A DNA stretch of 64,000 nucleotides from Micractinium sp. NFX-FRZ. Its lineage: Eukaryota; Chlorophyta; Trebouxiophyceae; Chlorellales; Chlorellaceae. Position numbers and translations under genes: made by a program. This document shows positions 10,271-21,374 of this stretch, piece after piece (the first letter of the stretch is position 1; each line of letters opens with the position of its first letter). Location: NCBI GenBank assembly GCA_029339195.1, contig JAPTJF010000103.1:89929-153928 (forward strand). Reading direction: 5' to 3'. The notes beneath the pieces are model-generated. The model saw only the letters and a program-made list of their open reading frames with translations. It was not told the DNA's origin and did not search any database.

Positions 10271-13200
10271 ATGGCCACGCAGACTACGGACCCCCTGGCG
10301 GGGCACCCCCGCTACAGAAAGATAAAGGACATCAACAAGGGCTCCTTCGGCTTTGTGGTGCTTGCGGAGAACCTGGAGACGCACGAGCAGGTGGCGATCA
10401 AGTTCACACGCGTCGAGTGAGCCGGGCGGGTGTCGCAGTGCCGGGGGGGAGGGCTCTAGGGCGGTACAGGCGGAAGCCGCCGCCGCCGCGTGTTGCGGGC
10501 ACACAACCGCACTGCTGCTGCCGCTGCTGCTCTTCTTCCTGGACCGTGCTGGATGCGGATGTGGGTTATGAGCTGGAGCAGTTGGTGGGTGCTGCTCCGG
10601 CCGCCTCTGCCGCCAAGGCTGCTGCGCCCGGGCATCGCCCAACCCCCGCCACACCCCTCCTGCCCTCCCGTCTCCGGCGCTCGGCACCGCACCCACCTCA
10701 CCACTGCCAACCCGCAACCACAACCAACCGCCCCTGCTCTGACCCTCCCACCTGCGTGCAGCTCCGAGCAGGACGTGAAGCATGCGCACCGTGAGATCAT
10801 GAACCACCAGCGCCTGCTGCACCCACATGTGGTCCAGCTCAAGGAAGTGTTTGCCGCCAAGCCCTTCCTGGCCCTGGTGATGGAGTTTGTGCCCAACGGC
10901 GACATGTTCCAGGTGGGAACATGGGCCGCTGTTCTTGTTGCGGGCAGCAGGTGCATGGGGAGGTGGGGAGGGCGGGCTGCCCAGCCCTTCGTGGCCCTGG
11001 TTGTGGAGTTTGTGCCCAGCGGCGACATGTTCCAGGGCGGGCGGGCGTCCACAACTGTGCCGTGTTGCTGCGGGGATGTGCGTGCAGAGGTGTGCACGTG
11101 GGCTGCCCAGCACTGGTCATTGGGTTTGTTCCCAAGGGGGACACGTTTCAGGTGGGGGGCGCGCCGTTGTTGCTGCGGGAGGTGCGGCGACACCCCTCAC
11201 CCCTTCTGCCACGTGGCGGGACGTGCTGGATGCCCCCTCAGTGTGCTGCACGGCAGGCTTTGCCTCTGCAGGCGGATCTGGGCCGCCTCCGTGCAGGGCT
11301 CCGTGCAGGGCCTCCAGCCGCAGTCTGCATGACAACACGCCGCCAACCATGCCGCTGGCCCTGCACCCACCATCTGTCCACCCGCCCTGCCTCGCCCCGC
11401 CCTGCAGTACGTCGTGTCCCGGCGCGGCCTGCCCGAGAGCGAGGCGCGCTGGTTCTTCCAGCAGCTCATGCTGGGCATGGACTACTGCCACCGCAAGGGT
11501 GCGCAGCCGCTGCCTCCTGCGCCCTGGCCATGCATACTGTCTTACATCAACGGCCTATGCCTATGCTTACTGCCTTATGTCGACTGGCTTCATGTGCCGG
11601 CGGGCCGGCCAGCAGCTATTAGTGCCGGCTGCTGCTGGCCATACAGGCGCGGTTCGGCAGCAAGTGGCTGTGTGCCACTCTTTTTGCTGCTTGAGCGAGC
11701 ACTTTATGACTTGTAGGAGCGGACGAGCACCGAGCGCAGCAGGGCACCGCTCTTGCGTGACAGCTGGTGGTATTTGAGTAGCTGTGGCGCAAGGTTGTCC
11801 CGCTGGCCCGCCACCTGCCCTCGCCCTCCCCCTGTGTCCCTGGCGCCTGCAGGCGTGATGTCCCGCGACATCAAGCTGGAGAACACGCTGCTGGTGCTGC
11901 AGCCCGACAAGAAGCCGCTGCTCAAGGTGTGTGGGGAATTGGGGGCACATTGCCTGATCCCTGCCTGCTTGGGGCCCCTGGAGGGTCGGCCGGCCGGCCG
12001 GCCTGGGTGAAGGCCCGAGCGGGCTGGTGCTGAGCAACGCACCTGCAGCAGGGGCCAGCACATGGACGAAGGGCAGAGTGACATGGTCACTGGTGCCTGC
12101 GCGCACCCACTCACTCCACCCGCGTTACCACTGGTACCTGTACCACCGCCAGCTGTGCGATTTGGCTTCTTATTCGAAGCACGGCGCCCCGTCGCCTGCG
12201 CCTCCCGGCTGCTTCTCACGTCCCCCTACCCAGCCTTCCTCCCTCCTCCCCCCACCCCGCTGCTGCCAGCTGTGCGACTTTGGCTACTCCAAGCACGACA
12301 CCCTGGACTCAGTGGCCAAGTCCAAGGTCGGCACGCCCGGGTACACGGCGCCAGGTGAGGCCCAGGGGGCAGGGGCTGGCAGGGCTGGCAGGGCTGGTGG
12401 GCCGGTCTGGGGGCACTGCCCAACCAGCAGGATGCTTCATGGCAGCAGGACTTGGCTGTTGCACCACATGTCTGACTGGCTGCATGCGTGTGCTTATCTG
12501 CCTGCCTGACTGCCCTCTACCCTGCAGAGGTGATCCAGAATGTGCGGGGATATGATGGCAAGATGGCGGATGTCTGGTCCGCAGGTGGGGTTGGGGGGTG
12601 GGAGTGGGGTGTGGGAGGCTGTTGCACCCTCACTCAGCTCTGTTTTGAGACAGGCAGGCGGGCGGGGAGGCAGCTGCGTGCTGGTCAGCAGGCCGGCCAG
12701 GAGGGTCCTGCGCCAGGCAGCCAGTGGAGCGCTGCGGTATCCCAAAGGTGCAGGGGCAGGGACAGAAGGTGTGGTGCTGGGTGCTTGGTTCAACCCCAAC
12801 CTCCAGGCCCCCCTCGCTTCCCCCATGCGTGATACACTCACTGCCTCCACCCCACCCTTCCCGAACTCGCTTCCTGCCTCCCGCCCTCCCCCCCCCAGGC
12901 GTGATGCTGTACACCATGCTGTTTGCGCGCTACCCCTTTGAGCGCCCCGAGGACAAGAAGCTGGACCAGCACCAGCGGCTGCAGCGCATTCTGCACCGCA
13001 TCATCAAGGTGGGGTCGGGTGCTGGGCTGGGCTGGGGTGGGGCAGGCTGGGAGGGGGTTGACGGCGTGCACCCGTGCCTGGCATGGCCGGTGTGGGGGCA
13101 CAAGGCCGCGCCGCGCTGTGTGGCACCCGGCTGATGGCGTGCCCTCTCATGCCACCCTGCTCGCTCCCTAACCCTAAACCCTTCACTTCTTCAAACCCAC

Positions 13201-14200
13201 CTAACTTCCTCTTCACCAACTCCCCCTCCTGCCTCCCGCTGCTCGCTCCCCAGCCCACCGTCTCACTTCTTCTAACAGCAACTCTCTTCTTCCCCTCCCC
13301 TCCCCTCTCCCCCCCACCAGGTGGACTACGTGTTCCCCGAGAAGCCGGAGATCAGCCCCGCCTGCCGCGACCTGATGCAGAAGATCCTGGTGGCCGACCC
13401 CGCCAAGCGGGCCACCATCGCCGACATCTTCCAGCACCCATGGGTGCAGCAGGTGGGGTGACGCAACTCGGGTTCGGGAGGGCTTGCTTGGTGCAAGGGT
13501 GGACGTGCAGGTAGCTGAGCAGGCGGGCGGGCGGCATCCTCTCCCACCTGTTGTGGCGCACATTTGCCTCCTCCGCTGCTGCCCCGCTCCGCTGCCCCCA
13601 GCCTCCCTGAAAATTGTTATATCTTTCCACTGGGCTTCATCCACTGTTGGCCCTCTTCCCCTGGCTCATCCCCTATAGGTGGCCATTCACCACCGTCCCC
13701 CTAAACCCGAAAACCCCTAAACCCTATCCTCGCAGGAGCTGCCCCCCGGGTCCGTTGAGTACAACAACTGGGCGCTGGCGCTGCAGGTCCAGCCCGCGCA
13801 GGTGCGCCCGGGGTGGGGAGTGCTTGTGGGGAGTGGGCAGGCGGGGGCGCAGAAACGGAGGGAGGAGCTTGCATGAGGATGCCCCCTGCCATCCCCCCAC
13901 CTCCCGTTGCATCCTGGGTTCAGCACACCACACCCAGGCGTGCACCCGGAAGGAGGTGACAGGCGTGCTGCATACAGCTCCCTCCCTCCCTCCCTGCCTG
14001 CCCCAAACCAGCACCCCTGGCCCCCCTTGCCCCCATCCACCCACCCCTGCCCTGCCACGCTGCAGGGCGACGACGAGGTGCGCAGCGTGGTGCACGACGT
14101 GTTCACCTCGGCGCGGCGGCAGGTGGCCGCCGACGACGGCGACGTCAACGTGGACGACTACATGACTTCGCAGGACCTGGCGGATGAGGTCAAGGCGTGA
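10271..14200 (+). CDS. SnRK2-like serine/threonine protein kinase
   Basis: A 348-residue kinase of the plant SnRK2 (OST1-like) type, which act in osmotic-stress and nutrient signalling. Ten exons: 10271-10416, 10762-10912, 11408-11498, 11853-11926, 12270-12354, 12528-12584, 12899-13008, 13321-13452, 13736-13801, 14066-14200. Visible motifs are glycine loop NKGSFGFVV, VAIKF lysine, MEFVPNGDMF hinge, CDFGYSKH (DFG), GTPGYTAPEV (activation loop end), MADVWSAGVMLYTMLFARYPF, then HPWVQQ at the domain end and an acidic C-terminal tail (VAADDGDVNVDDYM) typical of the subfamily. The catalytic-loop HRD reads SRDIKLEN, so His is replaced by Ser while the catalytic Asp, Lys and Asn remain. Several introns hold copies of adjacent exon edges, and two introns carry CCCTAAA-like motifs. 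Confidence 0.93.
10983..11156 (+). repeat. Two diverged copies of the SnRK2 exon-2 end
   Basis: Copies at 10983-11036 and 11108-11156 repeat 10859-10917, the end of exon 2 with its donor. Both retain recognisable GAGTTTGTGCCC-like and GACATGTTCCAGG-like segments; the second still ends CAGGTGGGG and looks like a usable donor. The intron runs 10913-11407. Confidence 0.85.
12150..12187 (+). repeat. Diverged copy of the SnRK2 exon-5 start with its acceptor
   Basis: CAGCTGTGCGA-TTTGGCT repeats the acceptor and first codons of the exon at 12270, then continues with a recognisable but diverged AAGCACG part. One base is missing, which would shift the frame if the copied acceptor were used. Confidence 0.75.
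13697..13727 (+). repeat. Telomere-like CCCTAAA motifs before a 3' splice site
   Basis: Two CCCCTAAACCC-like units sit directly upstream of the acceptor at 13735 of the SnRK2-like gene. A related CCCTAACCCTAAACCC stretch lies at 13167-13182 in the preceding intron. They resemble the plant/Chlorella TTTAGGG telomere unit. Confidence 0.5.
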
Positions 14201-15444
14201 ATGGGCAGGCGTCGGATACACCAGTACATACCACACCCTGCCTGCTCACAGGCTGGCGAGGCAAGCAGATGCCGATCGACCTGACTGGACCTGCCAGGCG
14301 GGCTGACGGCGTAGGTCAAATGTTTGGGCGCCTGCTCTGCTTGCAACGGGGGCCAGCGGTGCAGGCGTGCCCAGCTCTCCCCGCTCTGTGACCTGGCAAG
14401 TAAGCTCAGGTCTTTAGGTGAACCCCCATGTATTGCCGTGATTCTCTTCTTGTGCGCAACTGGCTGGCTGGCCGCTTGTGGCCACAGCTGGGCGCCTGCA
14501 GTGGCTCTACCCCAAGCCGCGCTTCCACAGGAGCCTGTGCCTCTCCGATTTTGCTTCCATGCTCTTTCCGCTCCCACGCCTGCGCGCCTCTGACCGACAG
14601 GCCCCTTTCCGCCTGCTTCTTCCTCCCACCGACCAGCGCCCGCCAGTGGGGCACCGCGTACCACCAAGAATCCCACGCCCCTGTTCTGCCCGCTCCTCCC
14701 TCCCCCCGTATCGATTTCCTCCTTTAACACTCTCTTGATGTCACACACCCTTGCTGGGCGCAAAATCCAGGGGCAACGGGACAGGCCAGAGGCGGCAGCA
14801 AGGCGCAGAGGGGAGGCGAGGGAAGGGCAGGGGCACATGGGGGCGGGAGCGAGCGCCGCCTGCCTGTCAACGTGGTGCCCCCACCCGCTGTTGCCCATGC
14901 CCGGTTCATGCTTTCCTGCTGCATCTGCTTCCGTGCATGGTGGTACTACCGCGGCAGCAGCTGTGCCTCCCTCCCCCTGCTGTGACATGCTCTTGCATGA
15001 GGCGTGCAGTCCCGTTACAAGAGGCGGCAAGGAGTGTCTGTATGCACAAACGAGTGGTCCCCCGCGCAGCAAAAAACGCAATTCAAGAGCAATCAAGCAA
15101 AAACAGGAGCGTGCGGCTGCGGGCGTCAGGGCGGGGGGCGGTTTCCCGCTGAGCGGAAGACGCATGGCCACAGGCGGGCGAAGCAGCAGGGGGCTGGTTG
15201 GCTGGCGGGAGACGCATTGTGAGCGGTACTGGTGTGTATGTGCGTTGTGTTGGCAGCGTCAACGCACGAGAGGGAAGCGTTTCGTGCCCACAAACCAACT
15301 GGGGAGCGAGTTTCGAGTTTCGACAGGTGAGCGCGGAAGGGCAATTGGGTTAGGGAAAAATGAAGGGGGGCATGCGTACGGTTGTTTGGGGTTTGTACTC
15401 TTCTTGTGTATGCGTTTAGGGGACAAGAGCAGGCACAGCCAAGC
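14201..15444. other. Convergent 3' regions of SnRK2-like and citrate synthase genes
   Basis: About 1.2 kb without a supported gene. On the minus strand TGTAA occurs at 15015-15019, the first one after the citrate synthase and tail-anchored ORFs. No TGTAA was found for the SnRK2-like transcript on the plus strand. Confidence 0.5.
15015..15019 (-). terminator. TGTAA polyadenylation signal, citrate synthase transcript
   Basis: First TGTAA downstream of citrate synthase on the minus strand, 426 bp past the stop of the second ORF. No TGTAA lies between the two ORFs. Confidence 0.5.
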
Positions 15445-15858
15445 TCAGACTTTCTTGGAGCGAAGGGAGGCGGCCACAGCAGCTGCGCCGCAGGCCAGCA
15501 CCACAGCCCCGGCGGCAGCCAGCGCAGCAGCAGGGACCACGGCAGGCGAACCACGCGGCTGCTGCGGCTTGGCTGGCGGCAAGATCTGCCGGGTCTCTGC
15601 AGCGGGTGCCGCCTGCTGCTGCTGCTGCTGCTGCTCCGCTGGAGGGTCAGCCTTGGCAGGAGCGGGATGAGCAGGCTGCGGCGTGGGGGTGGAAGGGCGT
15701 GGCAGCGGCGGGTCTGCCGCGGCCGTCTCCTGCTGCACTCCCCCCTCGCCTGGCGCAGCAGCCGCTGCACGGCTGCCAGCCAGCCGTTCTGCTAGCGCCG
15801 CCACACGCGGCGCCAGCGTCTCAGCGGGCCGGCCCTCTCCAGCCGCGGCAGCCACCAT
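15445..15858 (-). CDS. Short tail-anchored ORF downstream of citrate synthase
   Basis: A 137-codon ORF whose ATG lies 10 nt after the citrate synthase TAA on the same strand. I recognise no family. The N-terminal part is Ala-rich with a predicted helix (PRVAALAERLAGSRAAAAA), the middle is Pro/Ala-rich with a run of seven Gln, and the C terminus is a ~22-residue hydrophobic segment (AAALAAAGAVVLACGAAAVA) followed by SLRSKKV. That is the layout of a tail-anchored membrane protein with a basic tail, as in mitochondrial outer-membrane or peroxisomal tail-anchored proteins. The start context (CCC before ATG, G after) is mediocre. It may be translated from the citrate synthase mRNA, from its own promoter, or not at all. 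Codon use is as GC-rich as its neighbours. Confidence 0.5.
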   Translation of the reverse strand: MVAAAAGEGRPAETLAPRVAALAERLAGSRAAAAAPGEGGVQQETAAADPPLPRPSTPTPQPAHPAPAKADPPAEQQQQQQQAAPAAETRQILPPAKPQQPRGSPAVVPAAALAAAGAVVLACGAAAVAASLRSKKV

Positions 15859-15868
15859 GGGAGGCGGC

Positions 15869-18800
15869 TTAGCGCAGGGCGGTGCGCGCAGAGGTGTCGA
15901 CGAGCCGCGAGAGCAGGTTGCTGCGAAAGCCGCCGGCCTCCTTGAAGTCGGAGGGCACTGCACGGGGGAGGGTGGGTGAAGAGAGGGAGGGGCAGGATGA
16001 GCAAGCACGATTGCACGTACCCCAATGAAGGCGGTCCCGGGAGCTCGGGAAAGGGAATAGCACAGAACATGACAGCGGGCACAGACCACAGCAGGCCAAA
16101 GCGGCTCGGCTGTGCTGGCGCCCTTGAACGGACCCCAACATCGAGCCACCAGCAAGCTGCACTATCCCCTCGCCAGCGCCCAGCTTCCCTCCCAGCCCCG
16201 CGCAGGGCTCGCCGGTGATTCATTCATTCATTCATTCATGCATTCATTCATTCATTTTACAGCGCTGCAGCAACACCAAAGCGTGCCGCAGAAGCTTTTG
16301 CTCACCGGTGATTCGCCCGCTGAGCTGGCGCTCGTACACGGGGATGAACTTGCGGCGCAGCTCTCCGGTGTAGATCTGGCGGGGGCGGGTGATGCGCCCG
16401 CTGGCGTCGGCAGCCATCTCCTTCCACTGCGGGGGGATGGGAGGGTTGAGGGGGCGCGACCGGGTTGGGAGGGCAGAGTGGGCGATGGAAGGGTGTGGGC
16501 AGGGATGGCAGGCAGACAGGCTGCAACATCGCGCTCGAGGCTCAGCAGGGGCCACACCATGCGCTGCTACCAACAGGCAGTTGCAACATACGACGGCACA
16601 GCCCAAGAGGCAGAGCGTGCTTGCCCGGTGCCCGCGCCATGCTGCTCACCTGTGCAACCCAGCCCACGGTACGGGCCATGGCAAACAGGACGGTGTACAT
16701 CTCCACGGGGATGCCCAGCGCGCGCAGCACGATGCCCGAGTAGAAATCGACGTTGGGGTACAGAGATCTGCATGGTGGGGCAGGGGAAGGGGGTGGGGTG
16801 AGGGACGGCGAGGTGAGGGGGGAAGAGAGAGGGAGGGAGGGAGAGAGGGTAAAAGTGCTCGATGCCATGTAGCCCGCCGCACGAAAAGCAGCGCCCTACG
16901 GCGCGAATCCCTGCTACGGCCACCCACCCTGCAAACGCCCAGGCCACGCCCCGTCTGTGTAGTTTGTGCTTGTTGAACCCAAACCCCCCTTGGGATTTTC
17001 CCACTTTGCTGCCCGCCCTCCCCGCCCCGCCCCGCCCCACCCCCCGCCCTCACCGCTTGACAAAGTACTCGTCCTGCAGCGCAATCTTCTCCAGCTCCAT
17101 GGCAATGTCCAGCAGGCTGTCCTTGCGCCCCAGCTTCTCCAGCACGCGGTACGTCACCTGGCGCATCAGCTTGGCGCGGGGGTCGTACGACTGCAGAAGG
17201 GGGTGGGCGGCGGCGGGGGGCGTGTGTGTGTGGTGGGGGGGGAGGAGGGGGGAAACACATTCCTGCTTAGGGCAGGTGTTCACGGCGCTGCAAACCAGGC
17301 CTGCCCCATTGTGCACCCACCCACAAATACCTCGACTGTGCCCAGCCCCACCTGGCTGCCCTGCAATACGTGCACGCGCGCACCCCGCACCCCCACCCAC
17401 CGCACCTTGTACACGCGGTGGCCGAAGCCCATGAGGCGGAAGGGGTCGTTCTTGTCCTTGGCACGGGTCACCATGGTGGGGATGGCCTCCACGCCGCCCA
17501 GCCGGTCAATCTCCTCCAGCATCTGAGGGGCCAAGGAGGACAGAGGGCGGAACGGTAAAGCAAGGGTGCATGTGGGTCGGGAAGGGCGGGGGTGCGACAG
17601 CCACGGAGGGCAAGCGGAGCACCAGCTGGCGGCTTGCTCCCCGCTTGGCCCGCCCCCCACGCACGCATCCCATCCCAGCTGTACCACACGTCCTTGCACG
17701 CCTGCGTAAGTTGCCTCTTCCCACCCATGCTCGAATGCCACCCACCCTCCCCACCCGCACCACGCACCCAGCCCCCCCAGCACGCCCCCCTTGCTAAGCG
17801 CACCCAGACCCTCATCCCCACCCACCCACCCCGCCCCACCTTGAGCACTGCCTCGTTGGCGCCCCCGTGGGCGGGGCCCCACAGGGCGGCGATGCCCGAG
17901 GCCACGCAGGCAAAGGGGTTGGCCTGGGATGAGCCAGCGGTGCGCACGGTGGAGGTGGAGGCGTTCTGCTCGTGGTCCAGGTGCAGGATGAAGATGATCT
18001 CCAGCGCCTTGGCCAGCTCGGGGTCCACCTCGTAGCGCTCGGAGGGCACTGCAGGGGCGGGCGGAGATGGGGGGAAAAGCGGGGTGAGGGCCAGGCACTT
18101 TTGCAGGGAAGAGGTGTGGAAACCACGGATTGGTTTGAGTCAGCAGGTTGTGGAAATGAGCAACGAGACTGGCGGGAAGCGCCGCTGAGCGTGGGGCACC
18201 TGGCAAGCATCATGTGGAGGTAGGTTTCCAGCTGCTGGGGGCACCCACGCAACAACAACAAAGTGCAGCGCCCAAGCCGTGCCCACCCGCAGCCCATTAT
18301 GCGGGCAGGGTGTTTTCGCCCACCCCCAGTGCATCTCCAGTGCACTCCAAGGGAGCTGGCCAGGAGTGGTAATTCAAGCGTGAGGCACACGCTCACCCGC
18401 AAACATCATGTGCAGGAAGTTCTCTGCGTAGTTGAGGTCGTTGCGGGGGTAGATGATGGGCTGGCCGATGGAGGTCTTGTAGGCCATGGCCGCCAGGGTG
18501 GGCATCTTGGCAATCAGGCGGTAGCAGGCGCGCAGCTGCTGGGCGGGGTTCCTGTTTGGAGGGGGAGGGGGAGGGGAGGGGGCGGGATGGGGGGGCGAAA
18601 CGATGAAGCAGTCTGTGGCCGCCAGGGGTGGCAATCAGGCGGTAGCAGGCGCGCCGGCGGAAATGAAATGAAATCGAACCTCTCTCGAGCAACTCTGACT
18701 AGCTAGCAGCACTGCCGCTCTCCCCGCCCTACCCCGCCCCAACCACAGCACCCTATGCGCCACTGCTTCCCGTCAACCCCACATGCGCCCGCCCCTGCGG

Positions 18801-20570
18801 ATCACTCGTCCAGCAGCCAGCCAGCCCGGCCGGCACTCACTTGACCTCTGCCACCTCGGGGTAGAAAGCGGAGAGCGCCCCCACCACGCCGCACATGATC
18901 GCCATGGGGTGCGCGTCGTGGCGGAAGCCCCGGTAAAACTGGATCAGCTGCTCGTGCACCTGTTGGTTCGTGCATTGTTGACGTGGGGAGGAGGGGGCAT
19001 GGGTGAGTGCCGGGCCATCCATCCAGCAGCAGGCAGTTGACTGGAGCGCACCCCCACTGTTGTCCAGCAGCCCAAGCAGGCGCCCGCCGCCTCCTCCCCC
19101 TCCACATTCTGCCAGCCAGCCCACCCAAGCCTGCGCTGCCTCACCAGCGTGTGGTACTTGATCTCCCGCTCAAACAGCTGCTTCTCCTGCTTGCTGGGCA
19201 GCTCGCCGTGCAGCAGCAGGAAGGTGGAGTCCACAAAGTCGCCCTCGGCTGCCAGCTCCTCAATGGGGTACCTGCACCAGGCAGATGGGGACAGGCAACA
19301 ACAACAATGAGGGGCAGAGGGGTGATGACTGCAAAGTGGAGGGGAGTCGAAGTGGGTGCACGGGGATATACTTCCGCCCATTCTGGATGTGGGACACTAG
19401 TGCCGTGACAGAGGGGCCAGTGGTGCCCTGCCCAGTCACTCCACCTGCAGCACCCTAGACCCGCTGTCCTCCGCCCTCCAGCAGCCTCCTGCACTGCAAC
19501 GTTCACTCGACCACCCAGCCGCGGTACAGCAGGGCGCTCGTCGCCCTGGTTCCCCACCTGGCACTCCGACCCCCTCCGAGCCTCCCTTCCCCTGCCCATT
19601 CAAACAGTCGCAGTAAACACACAACAGGGCAGCCCCACCACTCTGGGTCCCCACCTGGCCCTGGCCCTCCGAGCTTCCCCTGCCGTCCAGGTGGCCACAG
19701 TAAACACACACGTCCAGGGCAGCCCCACCCCCCCTGCTCACCCGCGGTACAGCAGGACGCCCTTGTTGCCGTCGATGAATGTGATGGAGGACTCGCACGA
19801 GGCGGTGGAACCAAACCCGGGGTCAAAGGTGCACATGCCGGTGCTGCAAGAAAAGGGGCAGGCATGTTGCAAGGCAGGGGGCAAGATGCGGAGGGAAGTT
19901 GTTGGGGTGGGGAGCAGGCGAATGCTTGCAGGAATGGGTGCGCGCCATGCATGCAGCACGGCACGGGGCGGCACGGGGCGGCACGTGATACCGATCGATC
20001 GGTGCCAGCGGCGGATGCTGGGAACCGTGCTTGTCCATTCGCTCGCTCACCTGGGCTGCAGCTTGCGGATGTCAATGAATTTGTCACCATTGGAGTCCAG
20101 CAGCACCTGCAGATACAAAGATGAGCACGCGGAGGTGAGTCGTGAGCAGCGGCGGCGCTCAGCGGCGGCTGGCTCGGGTCCTGGCACCTAGGGTTGCGCC
20201 GCCACCCCCGCATCAAGCTTGCGGGTTTTGTAATCACAGCCCGACACTTGACAGCACCAATGGGCGCCGAAACCGGCACGGCACGAGGCCCAGGGCAGGG
20301 GGTGACTGGGCAAGGGGAGGCGGTCATCCCTGCCGAGAGCCCAAAACCCAAGCTGCCCGACACACCACCCCAAGCAGGCATGTTCCCAAGGCTTTGGGAA
20401 CACCGCGGCAGCGCGCAGGGCCCCCCAATAGGCAACGAGATTGGCAAGGAGGGCTGGTGGCGCACCGGGAACTCGACCTTCTGACCATCTGGCATGGTCA
20501 ACACTGCCATGCCCTCCTGCCGAGGGCTGGCAGGAGTGGCCGTCTCCCCCTCCATCATACGGCCTGGCAT
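15869..20570 (-). CDS. Citrate synthase, peroxisomal/bacterial-like type
   Basis: Condenses oxaloacetate and acetyl-CoA to citrate. The 484-residue model has twelve exons in transcription order: 20466-20570, 20051-20106, 19742-19843, 19145-19271, 18841-18959, 18397-18551, 17840-18048, 17406-17522, 17054-17190, 16650-16767, 16306-16426, 15869-15957. The sequence has the small-domain opening [34 protein letters not shown], catalytic His regions [14 protein letters not shown] and [23 protein letters not shown], and catalytic Asp in NVDFYSG, ending [12 protein letters not shown] plus a short tail. It resembles plant peroxisomal CSY2/CSY3 rather than the mitochondrial form. No standard PTS1 (it ends ALR) or clear PTS2 was seen, so location is open. 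ATG 20570 was chosen as the first ATG in the frame; the frame extends upstream without one. Confidence 0.93.
16217..16258. repeat. (ATTC)n microsatellite in a citrate synthase intron
   Basis: About ten ATTC units with one interruption (ATGC) lie in the intron 15958-16305. Confidence 0.9.
18615..18654 (-). repeat. Diverged copy of citrate synthase exon sequence
   Basis: GCAATCAGGCGGTAGCAGGC and flanks repeat 18488-18533 of the neighbouring exon (18397-18551), with a short deletion, inside the intron 18552-18840. Confidence 0.85.
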
Positions 20571-21374
20571 GTCGGGGTTCTGCAGCCTGCTGTGCTTGGA
20601 GGTGGCCGCGACCGAACGGGGTGAGCTCAGATCAGGTCGGGATGAACGGAGAGCGAGAGCCGAAAGTAAAGAGCCTTCTTTCAACAGTGACTAAAGGCGG
20701 GGCCGAGGTGGCAGCGCACTATGCCAGGGTGTCCACCCGTGGGTGAATTTACCCGGTTCAAGGCGGCAGCGCACGCGGAGCACAGATGCTCAGGCAATAG
20801 GAAGGGTGGAATTATTTTTCCTAGCCTGTCAGTACTGTCGCTCAGAAGCCGCTGCGACACGCACGCGCGAGGATGGCCGCAACCTGGCCCCACAAGCATT
20901 GGCGTCGGTAAACCTGCTCAAATCCGCAACTTTTGCGAGGAAGGTCGGCGGGTGCTATGCGATCGTAGATGTGGCATTTGCAGAAGACCGTGCGAACGCC
21001 ACGCCCGCTTGTCGCTGCTCTGTGGCGCCGGCGCCCTGCAGACCAGAAGGGCCTGTCCCCTGGCGCCCAGGCTTGATGAAATGTCACATGTGCCACTTGC
21101 GTGAGGTACAATGTTGTCAGAGGGTGCAGTTGCAGTGAGACCGACTGAGATGATGTTCGTCAGTTACAGGCACGCATGGGCACATCGGGGCGCCCCAACA
21201 ATGCATGCGTGCGTCTATCATCGCAGCCTGACTGACGGCAAGCAGAATGGAGGCAGCGCAGTGCCAGCAGCACAGGATGCACCGACACCTACAAGAAGTG
21301 GGACTCCTACTAGAAAGGCGTTGCTAGAGACCAGTTTGCAACGATCCAACTGCACTCAACCATCGGAGTTATTG
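20571..21374. other. Citrate synthase promoter and SET-gene 3' region
   Basis: About 800 bp between two minus-strand genes. TGTAA on the minus strand at 21164-21168 lies 207 bp after the SET-protein stop. The rest, up to 20570, should contain the citrate synthase promoter and 5' UTR. No other feature was recognised. Confidence 0.5.
21164..21168 (-). terminator. TGTAA polyadenylation signal, SET-domain gene
   Basis: TGTAA on the minus strand, 207 bp after the SET-protein stop codon. Confidence 0.55.

Noticed and set aside
15616..15640. CTG/CAG runs here and in CCT3, TBP and MYND regions as possible unstable repeats
   Set aside because: Runs are short (7-9 units) and mostly encode Gln or Ala in low-complexity regions; nothing beyond normal GC-rich microsatellites.
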